Notes: a model not told the origin generated them from the sequence alone. Numbered from the stretch's first letter, positions 1 to 9,614 are shown. The stretch is DNA of 64,000 nt from Enchytraeus crypticus (GCA_905160935.1 CAJHZI010000186.1:656001-720000); one strand, 5' to 3'. Numbers and translations are program-made.

Positions 1-164
1 CGGATCTAATGAAACAAATGGAATCATTAGTTGCAGATGCTGGCTGTGTTATCTAGCAAGGATATTAAGGATATTAACTGATATTCGCTTTTCCGGAATC
101 GTTTTGGGAATGATTTATTTAAAAACGTAGTTTAAAGAAAAAGGAAAGAAAAATGATTAAAGGT

Positions 165-300
165 AGACCGAGACTTGGAATGTTGGATGATTTAGTAACA
201 AATTCGTAGTTGATATGAAAAGAAAAAGAAAGAATAGAAATATGTGGAGGAGTTTTGTATCAAGGACCTGCCAAAAGGCAGTACACTTAGAGAGATAGGC
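165..300 (+). mobile_element. LINE-A 3' fragment
   Basis: Degenerate 3' end of the LINE-A family. The reading resembles the family C-terminus (GRPRLGMLDDL, then a YVEMKRK-like stretch), followed by the family 3' end with 'gacctgcc...ggcagtacact' and a short GA-rich tail. It is truncated at the 5' side, frameshifted, and cannot be functional. Confidence 0.7.
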
Positions 301-629
301 TGTTTAAATACCAGCAGTATTCCAAGCCGAAGGTCTCATTTAACTATAAACCATTTTGCCTACAGTCCAGTCACTGCAGTACAGCAGAGCAACGTAGGTG
401 ATCAATGACCATCTAGGCATTGTAAGACATGGTTTGCCACAGCCCCTTCTAAAAAATATGCGGACGGGGTGGGGGTTGGGGGAAGTGTTTACAAGGCAAA
501 GCAAATTACGCTTATTCGTTTCAAGTGTAAGCATACTTCTACTAAAGTACTGTTGTCAAAAAGTCATTACCGGAGAATAGAAATGATTTTTTGCAACAGC
601 TATTCGTTAGAATTTTAGAATAATTTCTT
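301..629. other. Unannotated AT-rich DNA
   Basis: Only short overlapping ORFs without recognisable motifs are present. I see no gene or repeat. Confidence 0.5.
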
Positions 630-703
630 TTGCACACACACACACAAAAACACACACGCACGCAAACACGTACGCACACACACACATCGTCTCTCTCTCT
701 CTT

Positions 704-765
<62 letters not shown>
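630..765. repeat. Compound microsatellite (CA)n-(CT)n-(TA)n
   Basis: Imperfect CA repeats run into about 50 bases of CT repeats and then about 24 bases of TA repeats. A SINE-C copy begins directly at the TA end. Confidence 0.95.
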
Positions 766-888
766 CCCCGTGTTGTGCTCAAGCTATAGGTTACATAAGG
801 TATGGATAAGGCATAGAATTTGTGAAGACTTCCAGTATGAATACGTACCTTGAACCTGCCACTTGGCAGTGCACTGAGAAGGATATAC
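766..888 (+). mobile_element. SINE-C copy, 5' truncated
   Basis: Matches other SINE-C copies from 'ctataggttacataagg' through 'gaacctgccacttggcag' and 'tgcactgagaagga'. It lies between two (TA)n tracts, one ending at its 5' edge and one starting at its 3' edge. Confidence 0.8.
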
Positions 889-890
889 AC

Positions 891-948
<58 letters not shown>
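889..948. repeat. (TA)n microsatellite
   Basis: About 60 bases of near-perfect TA dinucleotide repeat at the 3' end of the SINE-C copy. Confidence 0.95.
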
Positions 949-950
<2 letters not shown>

Positions 951-1042
951 TTGTGCAGTAGAAATTTTAGTTTCACTAAAATATCAAAGTACTTTCGTCT
1001 GAATTAAATAGATAACGTTTAATTGCTAATAAAAGTTTCAGT

Positions 1043-1080
1043 TGTCAACGTGTTGATAGTTGACTATCAACACGTTGACA
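1043..1080. repeat. Perfect 17-bp inverted repeat (hairpin)
   Basis: The arms tgtcaacgtgttgatag and ctatcaacacgttgaca are exact reverse complements separated by ttga. I see no flanking element that explains it. Confidence 0.95.
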
Positions 1081-1307
1081 TCTTTATTTTGATATTAGCT
1101 CAATATTGATTTAGTTCACTTGATTTATCCTACCCCAGACTAAGGTTTAAGGAGACTATCTTTTGCTTTAAATTATATAACTCTGCTTCCGCTATTTACC
1201 TACTTTCATGGGCAGTAATTAATGTGTATGGTTGCCATAGGCTCAGTAGTATTGTGTAGAATAGAAGACAACTATTAAACATATATGTTATTCTTAGTAA
1301 AAGCTAA

Positions 1308-1418
1308 AAAAACTTATATTAACGTCAGTTTCCTCACTCAAAGGCGATGTCAGTGATGTGCGCGCCCAGAATTTGAACCCCGCACATACTGATCATCGCC
1401 GCTGGCTCCAGCCAATTG
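1308..1418 (-). mobile_element. SINE-A copy
   Basis: Reverse orientation. It carries the tail 'aacgtcagtttcctcactc', then a B-box-like 'tttgaacccc', and ends at the head 'gctggctccagcc'. The A-box part is damaged. Confidence 0.8.
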
Positions 1419-1794
1419 TGATCCGTTAATTGCTACTGACTGTATTACCTACACAGCTTAGGCTCTTTTGTGGTAACCCTCTTCCTGATTAATTATGTTT
1501 TTAGTTTCTCGTTAAGAATGCTGTATTTATGTGTAGTAGAGATATGAAAGAAATAAAATGTTGCATTAAAAATACAGAGAAAGTTTGCAACATCTGTCGA
1601 AATTGGACAGCGTAATTATCTTATAATATCATATCATGGGTAAACAAGATTGTTTTGTCAGGGAATGAAACCCCTGCCCATTAAATGTTAGTCGAAGCTG
1701 AAGAAGGCATAGGTGGCCCACCTCATTCTGCTTATAATTATAAGCAGAATCCCCCAAGAATAATGGTTTATCAAAAGGAATGTTATAAATAATA
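1419..1794. other. Intergenic DNA with a 26-bp palindrome
   Basis: No gene seen. A perfect, spacer-free 26-bp palindrome spans 1725-1750 (half-site attctgcttataa). Confidence 0.6.
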
Positions 1795-1897
1795 TAAAAA
1801 TCCACCCATAAGTGGACATGAAGAGAAAGATAGATTAGAGGCGTTATATACCATGGACCTGCCAGTAGTCATTGCAGTAAGAGAGAGAGAGAGAGAG
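1795..1897 (+). mobile_element. LINE-A 3' tail with (GA)n
   Basis: Contains 'gacatgaagagaaagatag', 'ggcgttatataccatggac' and 'ctgccagtagtcattgcagt', which is the LINE-A C-terminal and 3' end sequence, followed by (GA)n. It is a short 5'-truncated copy. Confidence 0.75.
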
Positions 1898-2662
1898 AGA
1901 ACATATCCTTTAAAAGGCTCATTAAAATTAGCAGTTTGTAGTGAATGCTTAACTTCAGCAAAAAAACATAGTTAAATTTCATTGTAATCTTTTCTGTTTT
2001 CAGATAAACAAGGACAGGTCCGGGCTAGACAGAGTCTGGTGGGGATTTGAAAATGAAGCCTCGTGAGTATCAGGCAGGTTATCTCAGACTATCACACAGG
2101 TCATGCAATATAAGAAAGTCTCATATAAAACTTCTGCCAGGATAAGTATGCCTACAAAATATCAAACTACTTCTCCTGGGTCAAGTCGGAACCAAGATTG
2201 TTTTCATGTCCGACTGTGAATTAATAAGTATAGGGTTCAAAGCAACAGCTCCGTCAAAGTCACGCTTTTGAATGGGAAACAGACAAAACGAATATAATCC
2301 TTTTAAAATTTAATAATGTTTTACCATTTCAATAACAATTAAAGAATAGAAAGCTACAACTAACATTTTATATTTTATTCTTAATTAATTACAGCATTCA
2401 CACACAGTCAAATATGATACACATCTCACAATTACACATCTCATTTAATACATTTCATGAGAAAACTAACACCCAATCGCAAGCAAACTTTTGTTTTACA
2501 GGAATTTCGCATAGTCATCCTTAGTAAATTCAATGATGTGTACCAATTGTTTACTTCTCAGAACAGTTGTCACCATATTGCGCTATATTTAGTAAATCTC
2601 AGCAGAGTCTAGGTGCAGAAGATCTTGGCCCAAATATATCAGTCTATTAGAAGCCTCATATG
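1898..2662. other. Unannotated AT-rich DNA
   Basis: No ORF with recognisable motifs and no repeat shared with other parts of the window. Confidence 0.5.
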
Positions 2663-2791
2663 AACATGAGCAATTATTATTTATTTAATATTAAATGTCT
2701 CAGGTCCACAAAATTTCAATTTCTACTCTTATTATGGTAACTTCAAGTCTCTCCACTAGAGTCTTAGCCCAATCCAATAAATTTGCTTTTA
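2663..2791. repeat. Dispersed repeat, copy 1
   Basis: About 129 bases closely match 6669-6796, for example 'gtctcaggtccacaaaattt' and 'cccaatccaataaatttgct'. The family is unknown and no terminal repeats are visible. Confidence 0.85.
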
Positions 2792-2879
2792 TCACTCTAC
2801 CAATTCTCTCATTAAGTAGCACCCACCCATAACTCTCTCGACCATTGCAAACAAGCAATACATAACGTTTTACAGTCGC

Positions 2880-3009
2880 GAGCCAGGGGCAGTGCCGGTA
2901 AGATATTCGACCGCGAATCAGTACATGCGGGGTTCATATCCTGGCCTCACCCGTCACTGATATTGCTTTCAAGTGAGGAAACTGACGTTAACATTAGCTT
3001 TATCAGCTT
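2880..3009 (+). mobile_element. SINE-A copy
   Basis: Head 'gccaggggcagtgccggtaa' (A-box region), B-box-like 'ggttcatatcc', conserved 'cccgtcactgatattgc', and tail 'aactgacgttaacattagc'. This is a tRNA-derived SINE organisation. Confidence 0.85.
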
Positions 3010-3089
3010 CTTAGTCTTTATTCACAACGAGCCCTATACCCAACTTCTAACTTCCACATAGCTCATCAATAATTTTACACATAGTCTAT

Positions 3090-3432
3090 CACCTCCTAGT
3101 ACAGTCATCTATCCAAACCCTATACACTCGTCTCTACAACCACTCTAACCAGTCCATCACTTCCTAGTACAGTCATTTATCCAAACCCTATACACTTGTC
3201 TCTACAACCCCTCTAACCAGTCCATCACTTCCTAGTACAGTCATTTATCAAAACCCTATACACTTGTCTCTACAACCCCTCTAACCAGTCCATCACCTCC
3301 TAGTACAGTCATCTATCCAAACCCTATACACTCGTCTCTACAACCCCTCTAACCAGTTCATCACTTCCTAGTACAGTCATCTATCTAAACCCTATACACT
3401 CGTCTCCACAACCCCTCTAACCAGTCCATCAC
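3090..3432. repeat. 68-bp minisatellite, 5 copies
   Basis: Successive 'tagtacagtc' anchors occur at 3097, 3165, 3233, 3301 and 3369, exactly 68 bp apart. The last unit overlaps the 3' end of the MRPL43 coding sequence, so the array forms its proximal 3' UTR on the minus strand. Confidence 0.95.
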
Positions 3433-3732
3433 CCCGAGCCACCCCGGCTCCTATTCTTCTGCTCTTCTGAATTTCCAGAATTCTTTCAGTTGCAGATTTC
3501 TCCGAGGTCATCTTGGCATATCTCTGAGGATTAGGAAAACTAGCGACATTGAGAGAGGGGTCGACGTTAGTGAGGGGAGTCCAAACACCCTGAATAGATG
3601 GATGATCTGTATGCCAGGTTTTACGTAGCCTCACAGTCTCAATTCCAGACTGAGTCCTCATCAGCTCCACCCACTTACATAGCTCCTCCCTTGGCTTACT
3701 CGCAACCGGTATTGATATCTGATTCTCATTCA
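3392..3732 (-). CDS. MRPL43: MRPL43 exon 3 (terminal)
   Basis: Acceptor 'gagcag' follows an ATTG-rich tract. It encodes NENQISIP, the conserved [20 protein letters not shown] block, and a basic tail with [12 protein letters not shown]. The stop (TAG) lies inside the first unit of the adjacent 68-bp minisatellite. Confidence 0.93.
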
Positions 3733-6183
3733 CTGCTCAATCAATCAATCAATCAATCGAAGTATCAATCACGTTTCTAGCTATTCACTGGGAAAAAAGA
3801 CTACCAGTATTGAAATCGTAATTAAGTTTACATAATTAACAGTCAACTGTAACAAATGATAACTAAATTAAACTCTATGCTCTTACTTCTCTCTCAGAAT
3901 ACTGATTAATGATCGTTGTCATTAACGGTCACTGTCCTACAGATCAACAAATAATTATAATTGTCCTTAATATTTGTCCTATATAACCTGTAAGTGCTGA
4001 ATATCCTTCATCCTCAATACCGAAGGGAAGAAATCAGTAGTGTAAGATTTTCACCTCACAAGGTTTGCCTTTTAAATTTAGTGCGTTACAGATGTTGTAC
4101 AGACATTCTACATCGAAAATACGTAATGTACGGTTGACTAAACGTGGAGGAAATAAAATGAGAAAAAAGAGATTGAAACAACATTAGGTTTACAGATTTT
4201 TGCCAATTTTTGATTTGTCTTAGTACCTGTCATAGAAGCCACAGCACTGTTATATATATCCACTAAATGGTTGGATTAGTCAGGATTAAACTCGACTTCA
4301 AATCTTATTTTATTGCTTCATAATATTTAATTTTCATTGGCTAAATCTTTTAACAAAAAGTCAAAAGAAAGACACAAAGATAAAGATGGTGAAAACCTTG
4401 GTTTGGACAACGCTATTATATGGATGTGAAACATTAACCTTATGGAAAGAAGATATTAGAAAACTTGAGGCATTGGAAATGTGGATATGGAGAAGAATGG
4501 AAAGGATTAGCTCAACTCAAAGGTTATAGACCTTTTATAAAAGGTGCTTACTTTGAAAAATCACCTTATATATTATTTTATTCGTTAGAGCAGCACCACT
4601 GTGCATCATAAAATTGATTGTTTTGTGGAAGGCAACTGCAATGTGATATATCCTTAAAATGTAATATAATATTATCCTCTCTAGATATTCTATCTAGACA
4701 TATATTAACTGTAAATTTAAACATATGTTTATCATCATTTGACAAGAAATTGAAATATAATTTGTTTGCAATTAATTAAAATACCATTCTGTTAAAAAAT
4801 GAAGAAATACATAATAAATATATACCGAATATACTGAACATTACCAGCCTTCAATAGAAGCACACACCCCTCCCCACTCTCCGACTAGACTTTGTTTATT
4901 ATGTGAACAGAGTTACAGCTACATATTATAAAAGGTCTATAAATGAGGAAGTTCAGGAGAGAGTTGATACAGATAGACAGTTGATAATCGTATTAAGAAA
5001 TAGGAAGAAGAGTTGGATGGGACACATTCTAAGGGGGGAAGTCTACTAAAAGAGGTCATAGAAGGTAGAACGGAAGGAAAAAGAGGCAGACGCAGGCCGA
5101 GATTAAGAAAGTTAGATGATTTAAAGATTCACTCATATGCGGACACAAAGAGCAGAGCAGAAGATAGAGAAGCGTGGAGGCATTATATGCCACGGACCAG
5201 CCATAGGCACTAAGAGAAATAAGACAGAGACACTAAGAGAGAGAGACAGAGATATAGCGATTGCGTACATACGGTATTCTCCAACAATACTTGGAGCCCT
5301 GAACCTCCTAGGCTGAAGATAAACGACCACACCCGGGTGAGCTCTCGTGAACTCCAGTAAGTCGTTCTCTATAAAATCTCTGCACATTCGATCAGTAAAT
5401 CAATTCTTGACTTCAACGATAGCCGTCAGTCAAGCAAAACTACTATAACAACATAATATCTATAAATTCTTAAAAGTACTTGAAGAGCTGGGGAGAAACC
5501 TAGCCAATCACATGTCAAATACAAAGCAACGAGCTCTCTGTAACCTGACATGTCAGTGATCGGTTAAGTTTGGAGCAGAGATTCCATTGAGTATGAGGTC
5601 GGATCTTCTCACAGGGCCAATGCGGATACATAGGCCATATAGGCTTTTATTAAATTCTCTCCACTCGCTATTAGTTTATGAATCCTAGACTGCATCCAAT
5701 GCACATATCTCTACATATTTAAGTTCAGCACATTTATAATCCCTTAATAATTTCAATAGCTTAGTAATCTCTTCTTAAGACCATGGCATATGCTAGTAAA
5801 GCATAAAAATATACAAACAATTAAATCTATACCTAAATATTAGGTGTTTAGATAATTACAATTGTATTTATAATTGTATAAATATTTCTAGTAATTATTT
5901 CATAGTTGCATATATCGTAACAGACAAAACATGAATCAAACGATATGTTATGAAATCAAACGATAGATACGAAAACATATCTTTCGACAAAGCAAAAACT
6001 GAGCAAGGCAATGGGAAGCCATCTCAGAAGCCAAAAGTTTTCCCAAACTATAGGCTATAAAGTGTGGCTAAAGTGTAGCCTTTTGTGAACGAAATAAATT
6101 GTTAGTAAAAGAAGTGTTCTATATGGAACGTGAAAGCAGACTCTGAGTATAATATGTACCTTTGCCTGGCCATTAGGCAGAAC

Positions 6184-6219
<36 letters not shown>

Positions 6220-6415
6220 GATTTCTAGTAAACAATATTAAACTAAGTGCTAAATTTTTCTCATAAGTGATAAATGGAGCATACCTAACACCTCGACTAG
6301 AGGCATGGGTCTTGCAGAACTTGATGGTAAGTCTCTGTAGCTGACACACATACCTACCCACACCATTCTGTAATACACTCTGAACAAACCCACTCGGTAT
6401 TGATCTCCCAGACAT
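3392..6415 (-). CDS. MRPL43: Mitochondrial ribosomal protein mL43, three-exon gene
   Basis: Encodes a protein of the large subunit of the mitochondrial ribosome, in the matrix. Exons at 6415-6285, 5379-5273 and 3732-3392 (131+107+341 nt) join in phase into 192 residues. The N-terminus ([20 protein letters not shown], then ASSRGVR), the middle ([20 protein letters not shown]) and the [11 protein letters not shown] block match the mL43 family from memory. Each intron begins GTATG and ends CAG. The ATG has A at -3. Vertebrate mL43 is of similar size (about 160-215 residues by isoform). The C-terminal tail after about residue 140 is lineage-specific, and its last codons lie in a minisatellite. 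Intron 2 (1.5 kb) holds a LINE-A copy in antisense orientation with a nested MITE. No frameshift or stop breaks the gene, so it looks functional. Confidence 0.93.
3783..4374. other. MRPL43 intron 2, unannotated part
   Basis: AT-rich intron sequence with no recognisable element until the LINE-A copy begins near 4350-4375. Confidence 0.55.
4375..5240 (+). mobile_element. LINE-A 3' region, interrupted by a MITE
   Basis: Two collinear pieces (about 4350-4526 and 4940-5240) encode the LINE-A C-terminus: [19 protein letters not shown] and [16 protein letters not shown] before the break, then [14 protein letters not shown], [18 protein letters not shown] and the [11 protein letters not shown] end after it, followed by a GA-rich tail. 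It lies in MRPL43 intron 2, antisense to the gene. It is 5' truncated and carries only the region after the reverse transcriptase. Confidence 0.85.
4527..4939. mobile_element. MITE-1, intact, nested in LINE-A
   Basis: A 413-bp insertion with inverted ends tagaccttttataa / ttataaaaggtcta, flanked by a TA duplication (4525-4526 and 4940-4941). Removing it restores the LINE-A reading across 'aggtta-aaatgagg'. No transposase is present, so it is non-autonomous. The TA target fits the Tc1/mariner superfamily. Confidence 0.88.
5273..5379 (-). CDS. MRPL43: MRPL43 exon 2
   Basis: Bounded by acceptor 'tgtgcag' and donor C|GTATGT. It encodes [11 protein letters not shown], then [20 protein letters not shown] and GEY. 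The terminal C pairs with TG of exon 3 to give Leu, as expected at the family EYL position. Confidence 0.93.
5380..5994. other. MRPL43 intron 1, unannotated part
   Basis: AT-rich, with no coding signal. The intron continues to 6284 and also contains a SINE-C copy and a (GA)n tract. Confidence 0.55.
5995..6216 (+). mobile_element. SINE-C copy with (GA)n tail
   Basis: Contains 'gagcaaggcaatgggaagcc', 'cccaaactataggctataa', 'ggaacgtgaaagcagactc' and the tail 'ctggccattaggcagaacat', followed by (GA)n at 6186-6216. It lies in MRPL43 intron 1. Confidence 0.85.
6285..6415 (-). CDS. MRPL43: MRPL43 exon 1
   Basis: Begins [12 protein letters not shown] and ends ASSRGV plus the first two bases of the next Arg codon. 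The donor reads AG|GTATGC. The start is preceded by 'ttacacc', a favourable context for a metazoan initiator. Confidence 0.92.
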
Positions 6416-6668
6416 GGTGTAATTTTAGAAGGCAGCTGAGAGAAAATAAGAGGACAATTAGTAATAATAGTTTGCTTTTTATTAACAGCATATAATAGCC
6501 TTTTCAAAAATTACAGTACAGTGTAGAAAGCAGAATGACTTAGCATTTGCCCAGAAGGAGTCTACAGTATTTGAATTAAAATTTAATATAAAACCAATAT
6601 ATGCAAAGTTGCAAACAATTGGTAAATTAAATGTAGTATATTTTAGACTTTGCATTTAAAAGATGAAA
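6416..6668. promoter_or_regulatory. Region upstream of MRPL43
   Basis: Must hold the MRPL43 5' UTR and probably its core promoter because it abuts the start codon on the minus strand. I see no clear TATA box or other motif that would fix the transcription start. Confidence 0.35.
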
Positions 6669-6796
6669 AACATGAGCAATTATTATTCATTTTATATTAG
6701 TTGTCTCAGGTCCACAAAATTTCAATTTCTACTCTTATTATGGTAACTTCAAATCTCTCCACTACAGTCCTAGCCCAATCCAATAAATTTGCTTAG
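6669..6796. repeat. Dispersed repeat, copy 2
   Basis: Close copy of 2663-2791 in the same orientation. Confidence 0.85.
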
Positions 6797-7007
6797 GTAT
6801 TCTTCTAAGGAAGTCTCATGTTCAATTTCAATCATGAAACATAAATGCTTTTATTGAGTACTGACCTATACTAGGAGCAATTTTGAGTCTTATTTTTTAA
6901 TTGTAAATTTCTACATCTCTGTATATTTCACTTGTTTAGGTTATGTTAATAATAATAATAATAACACACATTATAGTGAAATGATCAACTATACATACAT
7001 AACAAAA
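6797..7007. other. AT-rich spacer with SINE-B tail debris
   Basis: Contains an (AAT)n run near 6948-6965 and, at about 6965-6990, 'attatagtgaaatgatcaac', the reverse complement of the SINE-B 3' end. Confidence 0.55.
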
Positions 7008-7092
7008 AAAGAAGTGTTCTATATGGAACGTGAAAGCAGACTCTGAGTATAAATATGTACCTTTGCCTGGCCATTAGGCAGAACATGCGAGT
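7008..7092 (+). mobile_element. SINE-C 3' fragment
   Basis: Almost identical over about 82 bases to 6108-6190 ('gaagtgttctatatggaac' to 'gccattaggcagaacatgcg'). It may be a local duplication rather than an independent insertion. Confidence 0.85.
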
Positions 7093-7099
7093 AATATAA

Positions 7100-7205
7100 A
7101 TAACCTTCCATCACCCTGGGATTTCTTCCTTCCTAAGCTTTTACCAACACTCGGTCTTCTAAGGTGGTCACCCACAAATTACTAAACGAGGTCGATGCAG
7201 CGTAA
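7100..7205 (-). mobile_element. 5S-SINE fragment
   Basis: Reverse orientation. 'ggtggtcacccacaaattac' and 'gaggtcgatgcagcgtaag' correspond to the 3' half of 5S rRNA in reverse complement. The copy is cut at both ends and abuts SINE-B. Confidence 0.75.
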
Positions 7206-7448
7206 GTTTGATAATTTAGAATGTCTAAATAGCATAGGGGTAATGTCATGAAGTTTTAAATGACAAATCCTAAGGTGATTTCAATCCTCGTGGGTTCGAA
7301 TCCTGGTCGCGCTGATCTGAGAGTAAAATCTCGGACATTCACTGGACTGGTTATACGGAAAATGGTCTAAATAGCCTAACGGATTAAACATGTGGTTTTT
7401 AAAAGTGATAGATATCAACATAGTTGATTATTCACTATAATGCGTGTT
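7206..7448 (+). mobile_element. SINE-B copy, near full length
   Basis: Starts 'gaatgtctaaatagcatag', has the B box 'gggttcgaatcc', the conserved 'gatctgagagtaaaatctcg', and the 3' end 'ttcactataatgcgtgttta'. It is a tRNA-derived SINE of about 235 bp; the A box is clearer in other copies. Confidence 0.88.
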
Positions 7449-7483
7449 TACTTTTACTTACTTTACATACATAACATACATAA

Positions 7484-7757
7484 CGAACGGCACACTGGGT
7501 CAGGAAGCACAGATGCTTGTTTAAGACTCATTTCCTCCTTCCTCTCCATGGTTATTAGTAATCATTGCCTTTTGATGGCGCATCAATTGCAGCCGGCGCG
7601 GATGTAAGAATAACCTTCCATCACCCTGGGATTTTTTCCTTCCTAAGCTTTTACCAACACTCGGTCTTCTAAGGTGGTCACCCACAAATTACTAACCAAG
7701 GTCGATGCAGCTTAAGTTCGATAATTGACGCGCAACTAAACCAAGTGCGCTAATCCC
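7484..7757 (-). mobile_element. 5S-SINE, full-length copy
   Basis: On the minus strand the head starts 'gacggcgggattagcgcac' and continues through a 5S-like region including 'gtgggtgacca' (5S box C is normally close to GGATGGGTGACC), then a unique body and a 3' end 'cccagtgtgccgtt' followed by (ATGT)-like repeats. A near-identical copy lies at 49496-49781. Confidence 0.85.
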
Positions 7758-7985
7758 GCCGTCTATGTCTGTGTTGATATCTATCACTTTTAATACCACA
7801 TGTTACATCCGTTAGGCAATTTTGTCCATTTTCCATATAACCAGTCCAGTGAATGTCCGAGATTTTACTCTCAGATCAGCGCGGCTGAGATTCTAACCCA
7901 TGAGGGTTCAATTCACCTCAGGGTCTGTGATTTAAAACTTCATGACGTTATCTACACATCTAACCATTGCGCTACGGAGACATTC
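7758..7985 (-). mobile_element. SINE-B copy with good A box
   Basis: In minus orientation the head reads 'ctccgtagcgcaatggttag', a strong tRNA A box, followed by a B box with one change ('gggttagaatc') and the shared body. With 7206-7448 it forms an inverted pair around the 5S-SINE. Confidence 0.88.
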
Positions 7986-8624
7986 AAATTGTTGTTAACT
8001 TTTTATGCTTCATACTTTAATATATATGCCTTAAATTTTTTTAAAATTGTACCAGTATTGATGTTTGAAATTTGATTAGATGTTATCATGCATAGCATCA
8101 TGTAAGTACTTCTCCCCTTAAGTTAACCTAGCATTCTATTTAGAACTTAATATAAAAAAGTTGCTTATTGGCATTTGCCAAGAGTTTGACTCTCTTTATA
8201 AGATCTAAATTAAAAACTACCGAAATTACATGCACTGAATGCAAAGTTGCTCACTGCATGCACGTGAAATGTAGGCATGCGGGACATGCAGTGACATGCA
8301 GTCATTTTTCTGTAAATGCAAATAGGATGACAAATAAGAAAAGCTTAAGCTTAGTTTTATGTCAGTTTCCTTTAGATACTATAGCATGTCAGTAATGCAT
8401 GTAGGATTTTAATACTAATCACTATTCGAATATATATTACATTATTTATTTAAAATAAGAGAAAAGATATGTCTTGATACAAGACAATCTCGAGACCTTA
8501 TTTTACTGTCTAGCTCTTGTGGGTCACTGTCTTGGTCTTGTGGGTCACTGTCTTGATCTTGCAAAAACTGTCTTGATCCAAGCACTGCTGATAACTCATT
8601 TTTAAATAATTATTTGTACCACTT
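7986..8624. other. Unannotated AT-rich DNA
   Basis: No gene recognised. A direct duplication of 'tcttgtgggtcactgtctt' occurs near 8514-8556, and there is a cluster of 'catgca/tgcatg' steps near 8255-8305. Confidence 0.5.
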
Positions 8625-8690
8625 GGATGGCCGAGTGGCTAGAACTGTTGCCTGACAGCTGGAGTGCATCGGTTTAAATAAAAGTTTTTC
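8625..8690 (+). other. tRNA-like sequence (decayed tRNA or SINE head)
   Basis: 'ggatggccgagtggctagaa' fits the D-arm/A-box of Leu/Ser-type tRNAs. The expected B box is degraded ('tcggtttaaata'), and no complete cloverleaf can be formed. Confidence 0.4.
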
Positions 8691-8867
8691 CGTCTTTAAA
8701 AGTATCCATTGTGTTACTAAATAGACGCTGTTATCATTAAGCTTTATATAACATTCTATAGTTGCAAAAACAGAGCTAAGCATAACTGTAGTTCGCCTCT
8801 ACGCAAAACCAATACCACTTAGTAAATATAATGTAAGTCTAATCACGTACAATTAATTATAAAATAT

Positions 8868-9012
8868 TGTGTCTTTGGACTGATCTTTTGATTTTGGAAT
8901 TTGCAACGTTTTGGACCTTCTTTTAGCTTATCGGCTTGGATTTGTCTCAACAGTGCTCGATATTGTCATAGACGACAGTAACATTCTAATTGTTATGTTA
9001 TGCTTATGGTTG
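8868..9012 (+). mobile_element. LINE-B 3' end fragment
   Basis: Matches 58128-58272: 'tttggaatttgcaacgtttt', 'cagtgctcgatattgtcat' and a tail of TGTTATG-like repeats. It is non-coding. Confidence 0.8.
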
Positions 9013-9614
9013 AAAAGATACAATGTTGTTATTATACAAAATAACTGATTTCCTTCTGAATAAATGCTCACTTTAATATCGCCCATTCAGGGTCAAGGTC
9101 ATTATTGTATAGTGTTACCACTTAACAATACCACTTAGCAAGTTATAAATATTTATAACTTACCACTACCACTTACCAAGTTATAAATATTTATCGTGAA
9201 ATAGTCATCTTTAATAATAGTATGGTATCTAGCACTATTATCTAGTACTACATGTTTAACCATCACGCGGTTAAGTAATTCATCCTTGTTACTAGTGCTA
9301 CGAATGTCCAATATATTACTCTACGATTACTATCAGCGACTAGCTCTATCGGGAATTAATCTTAGGCCCTCCTGAGCAGTCATTTACAATTTCATGACAT
9401 ATCCTAATGCACTTACACGCTGAGATATTAAAACATTCTACGGCCACATTATAATTTATTATATAATAAACTAATAAACTATCTATGAAAATAAAATGAA
9501 GATTTAACGCTGATGTAGTATTTATTTATACACTATACATTGAACACACGTGCCAAAATGTCAGATGAAAGAAGAAGTGATAGCAGATTTTTGTGAAAAA
9601 TTTAACAGTGTTAA
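9013..9614. other. Unannotated AT-rich DNA
   Basis: No gene. A short direct repeat 'aagttataaatatttat' occurs twice near 9140-9195. Confidence 0.5.

Noticed and set aside
615..1007. ORFs made of IYIYIY, RERERE or CVCVR text
   Set aside because: Translations of (TA)n, (GA)n and (CA)n microsatellites; the same applies to ORFs at 25386-25646, 36501-36794, 37671-38068, 46789-47323 and 52376-52564.
3598..3780. Plus-strand ORF over MRPL43 exon 3, and plus-strand ORFs over the calmodulin-like exon (19714-19989) and HSDL2 antisense frames (13109-13531, 13584-13922)
   Set aside because: Antisense shadows of well-supported exons.
7640..7757. 5S rRNA gene
   Set aside because: Too diverged, joined to a non-5S body and repeated with the same body elsewhere; it is a SINE.
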